A stretch of DNA of 64,000 nt from a candidate division Zixibacteria bacterium HGW-Zixibacteria-1 (GTDB taxonomy: Bacteria; Zixibacteria; MSB-5A5; GN15; PGXB01), in contig PGXB01000002.1 in NCBI GenBank assembly GCA_002838945.1, forward strand, positions 213,474 through 277,473. Direction: 5' to 3'. The notes under the pieces were generated by a model. The model was not told the origin of the DNA and did no database searches. It worked only from the letters and a program-made list of their open reading frames with translations. Made by a program: the position numbers and the translations under genes. Shown piece after piece: positions 7,392 through 16,398 of the stretch. Numbering within the stretch: position 1 is the first letter of the stretch; each line of letters begins with the position of its first letter.

Positions 7392-8312
7392 CTAATCAAT
7401 CCGATCCCTGGCTTTTCTTTCGCGAGGGTGATATTCTCTATGTATCGACAAAAGATACTCTTTATCAACCTGTGTATATATTTGAGTGGTAGTGATGCTG
7501 GAATGTCCCAGCAACTCCTGGACCACCCGCAAATCGGCGCCGCCTTCGATAAGATGGGTGGCAAAACTGTGTCGAAAGGTGTGCGGTGTTACATCTTTTT
7601 TTATTCCGGTCATCAACGCATAGTTTCTTATCATTTTCCAGGCCCCGGTTCGGGAGAATTTCCGATTGCGGCTTGATAAAAATAAAATGTCGGTTTCGGT
7701 CTCGGTCCGCTTTCTCTCTCTGGCTTCGGTCAGGTAACATTCAACCGCTTTTCGCGCAAAGCTTCCAAACGGCACCAGGCGCTCCTTGTTACCCTTGCCG
7801 ACTATTTTAATGAACCCGATCTCATCATAGACTGCCGACATCTTAAGATTGATCAATTCCGATATTCTCATCCCGGCTCCATACAGGAGCTCGAGCATGG
7901 CTCTATCCCGAATGCCCTTTTCGGTTTTCAAATTCGGGGCTTCAAGGATTTTTTGAATCTCTTCGACACTCAGGTAATCAGGATGATACCTTGATATTTT
8001 CGGGGCGCGGGCAAAAGCGAAAAAGTTCTCCTTGACCACCGACTTTTCATGAAGATACTTATAGAAATTTTTGAGTGATGACAATTTTCGCGCAATCGAT
8101 GCCGGTTTGCGGTTCAAGCCGGTAAGATGATGAATATACTCGTTGACGTTGCGATGAGTAATATCAAAGCTGGTCGTCGCTTTGAGAAATTTTTTGAATT
8201 CCAAAATATCTCTTCGATAAGCTGAAAGACTGTTCGCCGACAACCCGCATTCCAGTTCCTGATACTGCAAATACTGATCAATAATGCTGTCCTGTTTTAA
8301 AACTGTCTGCAT
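7392..8312 (-). CDS. XerC/XerD-type tyrosine recombinase
   Basis: A 306-residue site-specific recombinase of the size and shape of XerC/XerD, which resolve chromosome dimers at dif. The N-terminal SAM-like core-binding domain (LSANSLSAYRRDILEFKKF) is followed by the catalytic domain with all active residues in order: R in GAGMRISEL, K in GKGNKERLVP, H-x-x-R in HTFRHSFATH, H in LLGHSSI and the nucleophilic Y in TTTQIYTQV. Start at 8312 gives the usual N-terminus MQTVLKQDSIIDQYLQY; a TTG at 8354 would add 14 residues and overlap comF, with an AGGGGGA upstream, so it cannot be fully excluded. Not next to any mobile element, so a housekeeping role is likely. Which of C or D is not decidable here. 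Confidence 0.85.
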   Translation of the reverse strand: MQTVLKQDSIIDQYLQYQELECGLSANSLSAYRRDILEFKKFLKATTSFDITHRNVNEYIHHLTGLNRKPASIARKLSSLKNFYKYLHEKSVVKENFFAFARAPKISRYHPDYLSVEEIQKILEAPNLKTEKGIRDRAMLELLYGAGMRISELINLKMSAVYDEIGFIKIVGKGNKERLVPFGSFARKAVECYLTEARERKRTETETDILFLSSRNRKFSRTGAWKMIRNYALMTGIKKDVTPHTFRHSFATHLIEGGADLRVVQELLGHSSITTTQIYTQVDKEYLLSIHREYHPRERKARDRID

Positions 8313-8319
8313 ATCAAAA

Positions 8320-9042
8320 TCAAAACCCCGCTGCAGCAATGGCGCAAACAGCAACAGGAATTCCCCCTGCCCGCCGTAGTGTCAACGCCGCCTCATTTAC
8401 CGTGGCCCCGGTGGTAACAACATCATCGACAATGATAATTCTTTTGCCGGCCACTTCAGAACCGGGTAATCTGAACGCGTCTTTGATATTTTCCCTTCTT
8501 TGTTCCGGATTCAATTTGGCCTGGTCTTTGGTACGTTTTTGTTTCAATAGCGTCTCTGTTGCCACGGGGACATCGATTCTTTTTCCTATAATATCGGCTA
8601 GAATCGCTGCCTGATTAAAACCTCGGGATTTTTCCCGAATGCTGTGCAGGGGAACCGGAACGATAACATCAGCTTTGAGCTTAGTCAAAGCGGGCAGGAA
8701 TTTGTCTGCCAAACGAACAGCCAGATTCGCGCCAAGCCTTTTGAAACCATGATATTTGAATTGATGTATCATTTTTTGAAGGTTATCAGTGAAATGTCCG
8801 AGACAAAAAACGGCCATGGCCAATTCACCGCAATCGCGGCAGATAACACTTTTTTCCAGGAATTGTCGGCAATTAATGCAGAAGGGAAGCTCTATTTGGG
8901 CTATTTTTTCAAAACAATCCGGGCAAACCGGGAGTCTGCCGTTATCCAAAAAGCCGTCACAACATAAACATACCGGCGGATAAATAAAATCGATTAGCCC
9001 GTTCAAGCCGATTTTATCCAATATGTCTGATTTTTCGATCAC
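8320..9042 (-). CDS. comF: ComF family phosphoribosyltransferase-like protein
   Basis: A 240-residue protein with the normal ComF plan. Two cysteine clusters (CLCCDGF..CPDC and CINC..CRDCGEL, residues ~25-75) form the zinc site. The type I phosphoribosyltransferase domain follows, with the PRPP-binding loop RIIIVDDVVTTGATV near residue 205. In naturally competent bacteria ComF acts in uptake of transforming DNA; in many others its job is unknown. Begins with GTG and has no clear ribosome-binding site. Lies between the zinc-ribbon/TPR gene and xer on the same strand. No other competence gene is in the window. Confidence 0.85.
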   Translation of the reverse strand: MIEKSDILDKIGLNGLIDFIYPPVCLCCDGFLDNGRLPVCPDCFEKIAQIELPFCINCRQFLEKSVICRDCGELAMAVFCLGHFTDNLQKMIHQFKYHGFKRLGANLAVRLADKFLPALTKLKADVIVPVPLHSIREKSRGFNQAAILADIIGKRIDVPVATETLLKQKRTKDQAKLNPEQRRENIKDAFRLPGSEVAGKRIIIVDDVVTTGATVNEAALTLRRAGGIPVAVCAIAAAGF

Positions 9043-9112
9043 AGGGTAAATTTATACTGTTTTTACCCAAAGGACAAATATTTTCAGCCGCGAAATCCTG
9101 CCCCAAATACGG

Positions 9113-9760
9113 TTAATTATTTTCGAGCCGATCCATATATTTTTTAACCGTATCCGCAAGAGGTTGATTGGGATACAATTCTATCAAACGGCTCCAATAT
9201 TTTCGCACTTTGTCTTTGTCATTGATATCCCGATAGGCAATCCCCAAATTAAATAAGGCAATGGTATGATCGGGGTTGATTGCGATCGCTTTTTCAAAAA
9301 GCACCACCGCCTTGTCGGCGCTGCCGAGAGCATGGTAACAGGCGCCAAGGTCGGTCAGAATATTGGGGTCGGTGGAATCAATGGCCAGCGCCCTTTTATA
9401 GGCTTCGATAGCCAGATGGTAGGAACCCTCATCCATTAACTGATTCCCCATCGCGACCAGTTTGCCGTAATCAGTCGGCAGACGGTCAACCATGGCCTGA
9501 AACTGGCTCATATCATCGGGCATTTTGGATTCCATCTGGCCTTTAGGGCTGTCCGCCGCCGCCTTTTCCGGGCTGGACGCAATGGCCAGATAAAGCAGGC
9601 CAAAAAGAATAACAAAGGCGCCCAGGATCAGGGTCTGGCTGCGGGTCCCTTTAGTCGGCTTTGAAAATGCGGCTCCACACCCGGAGCAGAAGCTATTTTT
9701 TTTGCTCAGCGCCATTCCACACGATGGGCAGACTTCTATTTCAATATCATTTTTCGCCAC
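9113..9760 (-). CDS. Zinc-ribbon, single-TM, TPR protein
   Basis: A 215-residue membrane-anchored protein. Residues ~12-35 are a double-CxxC zinc ribbon (CPSCGMAL..CSGCGAAF), residues ~47-65 one membrane helix (LILGAFVILFGLLYLAIA), and residues ~105-210 three tetratricopeptide repeats. The ribbon is predicted to be cytoplasmic and the repeats periplasmic. Start is GTG, set by AAGGAGA seven bases ahead. No enzymatic residues; a scaffold or assembly role is only an inference. It sits between a GT-C glycosyltransferase and comF and may share their transcript. Confidence 0.65.
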   Translation of the reverse strand: MAKNDIEIEVCPSCGMALSKKNSFCSGCGAAFSKPTKGTRSQTLILGAFVILFGLLYLAIASSPEKAAADSPKGQMESKMPDDMSQFQAMVDRLPTDYGKLVAMGNQLMDEGSYHLAIEAYKRALAIDSTDPNILTDLGACYHALGSADKAVVLFEKAIAINPDHTIALFNLGIAYRDINDKDKVRKYWSRLIELYPNQPLADTVKKYMDRLENN

Positions 9761-9787
9761 AAATGAATCTCCTTAATATGAGAAAAG

Positions 9788-11242
9788 CTAATTGATCGGA
9801 TGCAATCGCAGCAACGAATCAACCGCATTCTGATTTTTTTGGTAAATCAAGTAATTATAGCCATCTTCATTAAGATTTCCTCCATCCGGCACTCCGGCGC
9901 CAATATACTGATACGTTTGATCAAACCCTTTGCATTGAGCAATTAATCTTTCTTTGCCGAATCTGAGGATGATTTTATTTCCCCAGGAATAACCCACAAA
10001 TACGAAATAATCGGGAAATCTCATATATTCGCGCAGCGGATTGAAGCCCTCATGGCCGATATCGGCCGAAACCAGCCCCCAGATGTCATTATAGCGGGCT
10101 TTGGTATAATAAGGAATCCGCCCGACATCGGTCAGGGAAATGCGGATTTGCTCCGGCTGCCTGTTTACAAACTCAATGAGATTCTTCTGCGCCCCCCAGA
10201 TTTTCCGTTCCTGAACGACACTGGCATAAACGGGAATTGTCGGAATAAGAATCGAGACGGCCGAAAGAATTATGGCCGCAACCTTGATTTTTTCAGCTTT
10301 CAGATGATTCAGCCCATAAAACGCTGTCAGCAGAAAAAAGGGCAAAAAGGCAATCAAATATCTAAAATGAAAATTCATTATTGCATCGGCCAGGCAGTTG
10401 ATCAAAGCCATGGCCAGGAAAACGGTCGCATAAAATAAATATCCGCCATTGTTACGGAGATTTCGAAAAATTTTATACATGGCAATCATGAAGAGAAATG
10501 CCAATGGGAGATAATAGATCATGCCTTTGACCAGGCGCAAAAATCCATGTATGGCCAATGTCGATTTTACATAAAATGTATTCGGCATCGGATAACCGAA
10601 GGCGGACATCCGAAAAACAATCAAAAGACCAAAGGTCAGGATAATAATACCCAGCGCGAATATATAATATTTCCATTGTATCTCTTTTTTAAGCAGACCC
10701 TCGAACCAGCCGGCAATTATAATCACAATGGCAATAACAAATCCTTCGGGTCGGATCAAAATCAGGAGGGGCAGCATAAAATATGACCAATAGGCGCGCT
10801 TAATGACCCCGACCGCCAGCAAGGCCAGTATTAAGGCATACAGTCCGAGTTCAAGGCCGCTGACCGCCCAAAAGGCAGTGTATGGATTAGCCAGAAAAAA
10901 CAATGGCGCCAGCCAGAGAAATTCACGGTCGTCACCGGACAGATTGCGGTACCAGACAATCCCGGCCATCAGGAAACAGGCAACACCCAGAATTTTTGCG
11001 GTAAAATATGTCGGCAACCCGATCAGATATGCCAGGCTTAGAATCAGAAGCCAGAGAAAGTTCGAGTACCCCTCGACCGGCCTGTCGCCCGGATTAAAAG
11101 TGAGACCATGGCCATCGGCAAAATTTTCGGCATAGCGGAATGTCACAAAAGCGTCGTCGATCGAATAGCTCCAGAAGACCGCCGAAAATATTAAAAAAAT
11201 AAGGATTGAAACCAGAAAATAATTTAATCTTTTATTACTCAT
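9788..11242 (-). CDS. GT-C type membrane glycosyltransferase (AftB-like)
   Basis: A 484-residue polytopic protein with about ten membrane helices. The N-terminal motif SIDDAFVTFRYAENFADGHG, followed by FNPGDRPVEGYSNFLW, is what I know from arabinofuranosyltransferase AftB-like and related GT-C enzymes; the paired aspartates in the first outer loop are the expected catalytic acidic residues. Likely adds a sugar from a polyprenyl-phosphate donor to an envelope polymer on the periplasmic side. Its ATG overlaps the rel stop codon (ATGA, 11239-11242), so it is translationally coupled to rel. Donor and acceptor unknown. Confidence 0.65.
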   Translation of the reverse strand: MSNKRLNYFLVSILIFLIFSAVFWSYSIDDAFVTFRYAENFADGHGLTFNPGDRPVEGYSNFLWLLILSLAYLIGLPTYFTAKILGVACFLMAGIVWYRNLSGDDREFLWLAPLFFLANPYTAFWAVSGLELGLYALILALLAVGVIKRAYWSYFMLPLLILIRPEGFVIAIVIIIAGWFEGLLKKEIQWKYYIFALGIIILTFGLLIVFRMSAFGYPMPNTFYVKSTLAIHGFLRLVKGMIYYLPLAFLFMIAMYKIFRNLRNNGGYLFYATVFLAMALINCLADAIMNFHFRYLIAFLPFFLLTAFYGLNHLKAEKIKVAAIILSAVSILIPTIPVYASVVQERKIWGAQKNLIEFVNRQPEQIRISLTDVGRIPYYTKARYNDIWGLVSADIGHEGFNPLREYMRFPDYFVFVGYSWGNKIILRFGKERLIAQCKGFDQTYQYIGAGVPDGGNLNEDGYNYLIYQKNQNAVDSLLRLHPIN

Positions 11243-13386
11243 TCCGGATTTGTATCTTTGAATCTTCCGCCGCGGGCGCGGCCCACCGAGAGAACACCCT
11301 TAACTTTCTTAATTCTTTTTATGACTTTCTCAAGCTGATTCAGATTATTTACTTCAACGACAATGAAACCGATCGAAGTCGTGTCACCTATATTTATATC
11401 CGCCCCCCGGACATTAGTATCATTGTCAGCAATCGACTCGGTAATTTCGACGAGAATATTCTTTCTGGGCTCCACATGAACCTGCAGCGTAACCACGAAA
11501 GTCTGGTCTTTGGAAACATCCCAGCTTACCGGTATAGTTCTCTCGGGCTGTTCTATCAATTCCTGGGCGGCCGGACAGTCGATTCGATGTATGGTCACAC
11601 CGCGGCCGCGGGTAATATAGCCGATAACATGCTCACCGGGGATGGGCTGGCAACATTTGGCAAAGCGAAACATCATATTGCCCATGCCCTCGATTTTTAT
11701 CCCGCGCTCATGTCGGAACCGCTCGAGAACTTTGCCGACAATGGGTTGCTTCTCGGTTTCCACTTCGGGGACGATGCGCGACACTACCTGTTGTGCCGAA
11801 AGCGAGCCGTTGCCGAGAGCATTCAGCATATTTGCGGCCGATGTATAGGAAAGCCCCTGGGCGATATTGAGAAGATCCTCATCCGACGGAACTGCTGTAC
11901 GTAGTTTTTTCAACTCCCTGTCAAGCAATTCGCGGCCAAGAGCCACCGATTGATCGAATCCGGTTTGTTTGAGCCAGCGGCGGATACGGGCTCGCGCCTG
12001 AGAGGTTGTGGCGATATTCAGCCAGTCTCGCGATGGTTGACGATGGGGGCTGGTCAGAATGGCGACCTCATCCCCCGATTTCAGCTTGGTCGTCAGGGGA
12101 GAAATCCGCCCATTGATCTTGGCCCCGCTGCAATGAAGACCGACTTCGGTATGAATGGCGAAGGCAAAATCGAGCAAGGTAGCGCCAGCCGGTAGATGCT
12201 TGATTTCACCCATCGGTGTGAAAACATAAATGTCATCGGCGAAAAGGTCGATCTTAAGATATTCGAGGAATTCCGACGGATTGGTCATGTCCTTCTGCCA
12301 GTCCAGAACGTCCCGAAGCCACATCATCTGGCGGTCGCTCTTGTCCAGTTGATGGCGGCCTTCCTTATAAAGCCAGTGTGCCGCGATTCCATTTTCGGCC
12401 ACGCGATGCATCTCATGGGTCCGAATTTGTATTTCCACCACTTTCTTGCCCGGTCCGATTACTGCGGTATGCAAAGATTGATAATTGTTGGGTTTCGGCG
12501 AGGCAATATAATCGGCAAACTTGGCCATCACCGGTGTCCACAACTCATGGACAACGCCCATAACGTGATAACATTCCGCCTTGGTTTTTACCAGGATTCT
12601 GATAGCCAGCAAATCGGCTATATTTTCAAATTCAACGTTGCGGATTTTTATCTTGCGATAGATGGAGTCGATATGCTTGGCGCGGCCATACACCTCGGCC
12701 TTGATACCTTCCCGCGATAACGCCTCCTTGATCGGCTTGACGAAGGCAATAATATAAGCTACACGTTCTTCGCGACTTAATTCAATCTTATGGGCAATAT
12801 CGACATAAGCCTTTGGTTCCAGAAATTTCAAGGACAGGTCTTCCAGTTCCTGTTTGATTTTCGAGATCCCGAATCGGTGCGCAAGAGGGGCATAGACGTC
12901 GCGGGTTTCCTCGGCGATTCTGATCTGTTTCTCGCGATCGAGATATTGCAGGGTACGCATGTTATTTAAGCGGTCGGAGAGCTTGATCAATATTACACGG
13001 ATGTCGCGCGCCATCGAAAGAAGCATCTTCCGAAAATACTCTATCTGCTGCTCTTCACGGGATATATACTCCACCGAACTGATCTTGGTGACACCATCCA
13101 CCAAAGCGGCAATATCCTCATTGAATTCATTTTTTATTTCATCAAGCGTGACCCCGGTATCTTCGACAACATCATGCATAACCGAAGCGGCGATGGTATC
13201 GGAATCAAGATGCAACTCGGCCAGAATAAAGGCGACATTCAGGCAGTGTTCGACATACCTCTCCCCTGATTCGCGCTTCTGCCCCTGATGCGCCCGATCG
13301 GAGAATTCATAGGCCCTTCTCAACAGGGCAATATCGACGTTGGCGTTGAAAGCCTCTATCCCGATTATAAACTCAGCTAAATTCAT
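11239..13386 (-). CDS. rel: Bifunctional (p)ppGpp synthetase/hydrolase Rel
   Basis: A 715-residue stringent-response enzyme with the full RelA/SpoT layout. The HD hydrolase domain has HDVVEDT near residue 68. The synthetase domain has RAKHIDSIYRKI, YQSLHTAVIGPG and EIQIRTHEMHRVAENGIAAHW (around 235-340). The TGS domain begins at DDIYVFTPMGEIKHLP (~390), the RIS zinc-like segment at FAKCCQPIPGE (~565), and an ACT domain closes the chain. Both catalytic halves look intact, so it should both make and degrade (p)ppGpp. It is the only such gene in the window and sits inside an envelope-biosynthesis run, 19 bases after a glycosyltransferase and coupled to another. Confidence 0.95.
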   Translation of the reverse strand: MNLAEFIIGIEAFNANVDIALLRRAYEFSDRAHQGQKRESGERYVEHCLNVAFILAELHLDSDTIAASVMHDVVEDTGVTLDEIKNEFNEDIAALVDGVTKISSVEYISREEQQIEYFRKMLLSMARDIRVILIKLSDRLNNMRTLQYLDREKQIRIAEETRDVYAPLAHRFGISKIKQELEDLSLKFLEPKAYVDIAHKIELSREERVAYIIAFVKPIKEALSREGIKAEVYGRAKHIDSIYRKIKIRNVEFENIADLLAIRILVKTKAECYHVMGVVHELWTPVMAKFADYIASPKPNNYQSLHTAVIGPGKKVVEIQIRTHEMHRVAENGIAAHWLYKEGRHQLDKSDRQMMWLRDVLDWQKDMTNPSEFLEYLKIDLFADDIYVFTPMGEIKHLPAGATLLDFAFAIHTEVGLHCSGAKINGRISPLTTKLKSGDEVAILTSPHRQPSRDWLNIATTSQARARIRRWLKQTGFDQSVALGRELLDRELKKLRTAVPSDEDLLNIAQGLSYTSAANMLNALGNGSLSAQQVVSRIVPEVETEKQPIVGKVLERFRHERGIKIEGMGNMMFRFAKCCQPIPGEHVIGYITRGRGVTIHRIDCPAAQELIEQPERTIPVSWDVSKDQTFVVTLQVHVEPRKNILVEITESIADNDTNVRGADINIGDTTSIGFIVVEVNNLNQLEKVIKRIKKVKGVLSVGRARGGRFKDTNPE

Positions 13387-13405
13387 ATTCCATATAATAC
13401 GCTAA

Positions 13406-14485
13406 TCAGGCGCGTTCGGCAACAACTTCACCATAAAGCCTATAAACCTTTTCTGAGATCGAATGGCTGTCATATTTTTCGGCGACAATTCTGGCACACT
13501 TGGCAATTTCCCGGCGAAGCTGATGATTTTCCACCAGTCGAATCAAATTTGCCGCCAGTTTTTCGCTGTCTCCCGGCGAAAAGAGCAGACCGGTTCTCTC
13601 ATGTTCAATATTTTCTCGGTGCGGCGGGATATCGGTGGCGATGACGGCCGTCCCTGCCGCCATGGCTTCCACTATGGACATATTCAATCCTTCCGAGTAT
13701 GAAGTCGACACGAAAATATCGGCCTCTCGCTGGTATTTCGAAGGATCCTCATGCCAGCCGGGCAGGCTGATTCTGTCCCCAAGCTTGTTTTTCGAGATTT
13801 CTTTCAAAAGCCTGTCCTTTTCCGGCCCATCACCATACAGAATATAATTAAAATCACTCCTTTGTCTTGTGGCCGCAGATATGGCGGCGATGGCATCGTG
13901 AAAGCCTTTCTGGCTGTCGAACGCACCGGCGGAAATGATTATTATTTTCCCTTGTTTTTCCCCGATCCCGGCCATCTTGCCATGGCAATAATCGAACCGG
14001 CCAATATCGATCATTGAATTTATTACAGCTATATCTTCTTCCGGGATGCCGTCTTCGATCAGCATGCTCCGGATATAATTCGATATGGCTATATATTTTA
14101 TATTATGTCCCAGGTATTTGGTCCGGCTCCCGAATCCTATTTTTCCCGAACTACGCCGGGTAACGACTATGCGCAGCCTTCCCTTCCCGGCCAGAATTAC
14201 CGCCAATGAATGTGAATGCGAGTCATGAGCATGGATCAGATTTATGCCATGATCCTCAATAAAATGCCGCAGTTCCCGCCGTTCGAGAAACCTCATGAAA
14301 TTTGTCTTCGACAATGAAAATCTTTTTTCGACGGAATAAAATGTTTTCTCTGTCAGGGGCGATTTATCGGGGCAGGCCAGGTACTGCCGGACATCATAAG
14401 CGGCCAGTTTATTGATTAATAAGGCCACCTGCCGTTGACCGCCGCGGTACGATAAGCCGGTGTCGATATGAAGCACCTTAATCAT
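13406..14485 (-). CDS. GT4 family glycosyltransferase
   Basis: A ~359-residue GT-B fold enzyme: N-terminal acceptor domain (VLHIDTGLSYRGGQRQ, LIHAHDSHSHS) and C-terminal nucleotide-sugar domain with the EX7E-type motif FVSTSYSEGLNMSIVEAMAAG. Likely adds a sugar to lipid A core or another envelope glycan in the cytoplasm. I start it at ATG 14485 (MIKVLHIDTG), giving an 8-base overlap with the upstream GT2 gene; the 12-residue extension to 14521 lacks similarity to the family N-terminus. Part of the block msbA-like, GT9, GT2, GT4. Confidence 0.85.
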   Translation of the reverse strand: MIKVLHIDTGLSYRGGQRQVALLINKLAAYDVRQYLACPDKSPLTEKTFYSVEKRFSLSKTNFMRFLERRELRHFIEDHGINLIHAHDSHSHSLAVILAGKGRLRIVVTRRSSGKIGFGSRTKYLGHNIKYIAISNYIRSMLIEDGIPEEDIAVINSMIDIGRFDYCHGKMAGIGEKQGKIIIISAGAFDSQKGFHDAIAAISAATRQRSDFNYILYGDGPEKDRLLKEISKNKLGDRISLPGWHEDPSKYQREADIFVSTSYSEGLNMSIVEAMAAGTAVIATDIPPHRENIEHERTGLLFSPGDSEKLAANLIRLVENHQLRREIAKCARIVAEKYDSHSISEKVYRLYGEVVAERA

Positions 14486-15236
14486 GCCGCGAGGCCTTTT
14501 CCAGTGAGCGAAGTTTGACATATCTGGTAACGACGCCGAACGCGGAAAGCACGGCTATCAGGAATCCCTCGACGCCGTCAAGGAATCCCAGACCAGTAAC
14601 ATAATGTCTGAAAAATGAAGCTATCGGCTTGAAAATAAGTGCCGCAAGGTGGAACCGCTTTCCCTTATTGTACAACTCCTGAGCCGCCAGTGAAGTGTAC
14701 TTTTCGAATTTAATAAAATAAGTGTCGATGTCGGGATAGGAATAGTGCAATATAGGATTGGCCAATCTGCCGATCGATCCTTCAATCATGACCTTTTCAT
14801 GCACCAGCGAGTCATTGAACCGACCGGAATTTTTCTTGAACAGGCGCAACACATAATCAGGGTACCAGCGCGAATATTTTATCCATCGCCCCAGAAAACT
14901 TGTCCTTCGGGGAATCTCAAAGCCGTTTTCGGCCCTATCCGAGGCAATCACGCCTTTAATCTCCGAGGCCAGCCGCTCACCGATTTCTTCATCGGCATCA
15001 ATCGATAAGATCCAGTCATGCGAGGCCTTCTCGACACCAAAGCCTTTGGCGTGGCCGAACCCCTGCCATTCGACTTGGAATACCCTGGCTCCGGCTTCTG
15101 TGGCAATCCGGCGCGTTTTGTCGGTCGAATCCGTATCGACAACAATTATCTCATCGACCCAATCGACCGATTTTAGACATCGCTCGATATTGGCTTCTTC
15201 ATTCTTCGTTATTATAACTGCTGATATTTTGCTCAT
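14478..15236 (-). CDS. GT2 family glycosyltransferase (WaaE/KdtX-like)
   Basis: A 252-residue GT-A fold enzyme. Marks are the N-terminal AVIITKNEEANIERCL, IIVVDTDSTDKT and the metal-binding SIDADEE (residue ~76), then WYPDYVLRLFKK and a C-terminal hydrophobic segment. The layout is that of the lipopolysaccharide core beta-1,4-glucosyltransferase WaaE/KdtX group. It sits between a heptosyltransferase-like GT9 and a GT4, which supports a role in LPS core assembly at the inner face of the cytoplasmic membrane. Sugar specificity not determinable. Confidence 0.82.
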   Translation of the reverse strand: MSKISAVIITKNEEANIERCLKSVDWVDEIIVVDTDSTDKTRRIATEAGARVFQVEWQGFGHAKGFGVEKASHDWILSIDADEEIGERLASEIKGVIASDRAENGFEIPRRTSFLGRWIKYSRWYPDYVLRLFKKNSGRFNDSLVHEKVMIEGSIGRLANPILHYSYPDIDTYFIKFEKYTSLAAQELYNKGKRFHLAALIFKPIASFFRHYVTGLGFLDGVEGFLIAVLSAFGVVTRYVKLRSLEKASRHD

Positions 15237-15249
15237 ATAAGTACCGATC

Positions 15250-16383
15250 TTAATCCTGTTTCGAATCGGCGGCCGCCTTTGACATCAGGCTCTCATAAAG
15301 TCTTTCGAATTCATCCACCACGTTTTCCGGTTCGATATCAAAGAGATTCTGGATGTTCTTTGCCACCACGGCCCCGAATTCTTGACGATATGGCCGCCAA
15401 AAACGAAAATTACGCAAATGCCCGGAATACAGCCCGACGACCGGGATTTGCATGGTCCCGGCAATATGCACCATCGATGTATCCGGGCTGATTAAGATAT
15501 CGAGGCGGTTCATTATTGCGCCGATATCCAATAATGAGAGGTTTTCCGGAATCAGCCTGGCATCGGCCCCACACTTTTTTATCAATTCACCGGCTTCACC
15601 GCGCTGCTCCATAACGCAAAATATAATAAATCGAAAATCTTTATGCCTTCGATTAATTTCGTTTATGATTCGGGCGTATTTATCCATCGACAATGTTCGG
15701 GTGGGACTTCCGGCCGAAATGTTCACTCCCACGAGATAATGGTTGTCATCGGGCAGACCGGAGTAAAACCTGTCGGCCTTCGAGCGCGACTTCTCGGAAA
15801 TAAATACCGGCAGGAAGGGATTCACTGTTTGCGGGTCAATACCAAAGGCCTCGAATATAAGCAAGCCGTTGTCGATATTGTGATCGTCGCCGTCCGGTTC
15901 ATACGGCCGGCAAAAATCATAATAGCGGCGAAGCGACAATTTGCGCGCCGCAGCATGAACCGCCTTTTTGCCGATCAGCTTGGTCAGAAGCAGGCCGGTG
16001 GTCGAATCATGACAGATCGGATCATAAACGAGGTCAAAGCGCTTTTTTCGCAACCGCCTGATAGTCAGCAGATCTTTCAATACATTCTTGGTATAAAGAT
16101 GCACCTGATCGATGCCGGGGTCACCGGCAATCATGCTGTAATTTTTGGGCGAGGCCAGGACCTCCACGCGAATATGGGGAAAATGTTCCTTTACGGCATG
16201 CATGGCCGGGATGGTGGCAATCATATCACCCAGTTTATCCGGTCGCAGGAACAAAACCGACTTTATATTTTCGGCATTAACCGGAATCCGTGCGACATCG
16301 CCTTTCCCGATCAGAATATAAAAAGGCAGGTTGAGAATCCGTTTGAAAAGATGCTCGATATGCTTGATTATTCGTGGAGGCAT
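15250..16383 (-). CDS. GT9 family heptosyltransferase-like protein
   Basis: A 377-residue GT-B enzyme of the ADP-heptose:LPS heptosyltransferase family. The N-terminal domain shows LFLRPDKLGDMIATIPAMHA (~45-60). The C-terminal domain has VGVNISAGSPTRTLSMDKY and the donor-binding ISPDTSMVHIAGTMQIPVVGLYSG. Expected to transfer a heptose onto the Kdo/lipid A inner core. It follows the MsbA-like flippase by 15 bases and precedes the GT2 gene by 13, as part of a short LPS-core block. Confidence 0.85.
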   Translation of the reverse strand: MPPRIIKHIEHLFKRILNLPFYILIGKGDVARIPVNAENIKSVLFLRPDKLGDMIATIPAMHAVKEHFPHIRVEVLASPKNYSMIAGDPGIDQVHLYTKNVLKDLLTIRRLRKKRFDLVYDPICHDSTTGLLLTKLIGKKAVHAAARKLSLRRYYDFCRPYEPDGDDHNIDNGLLIFEAFGIDPQTVNPFLPVFISEKSRSKADRFYSGLPDDNHYLVGVNISAGSPTRTLSMDKYARIINEINRRHKDFRFIIFCVMEQRGEAGELIKKCGADARLIPENLSLLDIGAIMNRLDILISPDTSMVHIAGTMQIPVVGLYSGHLRNFRFWRPYRQEFGAVVAKNIQNLFDIEPENVVDEFERLYESLMSKAAADSKQD

Positions 16384-16398
16384 GGCTAAAAAAATCGT

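Noticed and set aside
7392-8312. Tyrosine recombinase as sign of an integrated mobile element
   Set aside because: No attachment repeats, transposition or phage genes nearby, and the protein has the housekeeping XerC/D plan.
8313-8354. Longer start (TTG 8354) for the Xer recombinase
   Set aside because: Adds 14 residues without family match and overlaps comF; the ATG at 8312 gives the usual N-terminus.
11206-11904. 232-codon ORF opposite rel
   Set aside because: The sense strand carries the ACT and RIS parts of Rel; no ribosome-binding site for the antisense frame.
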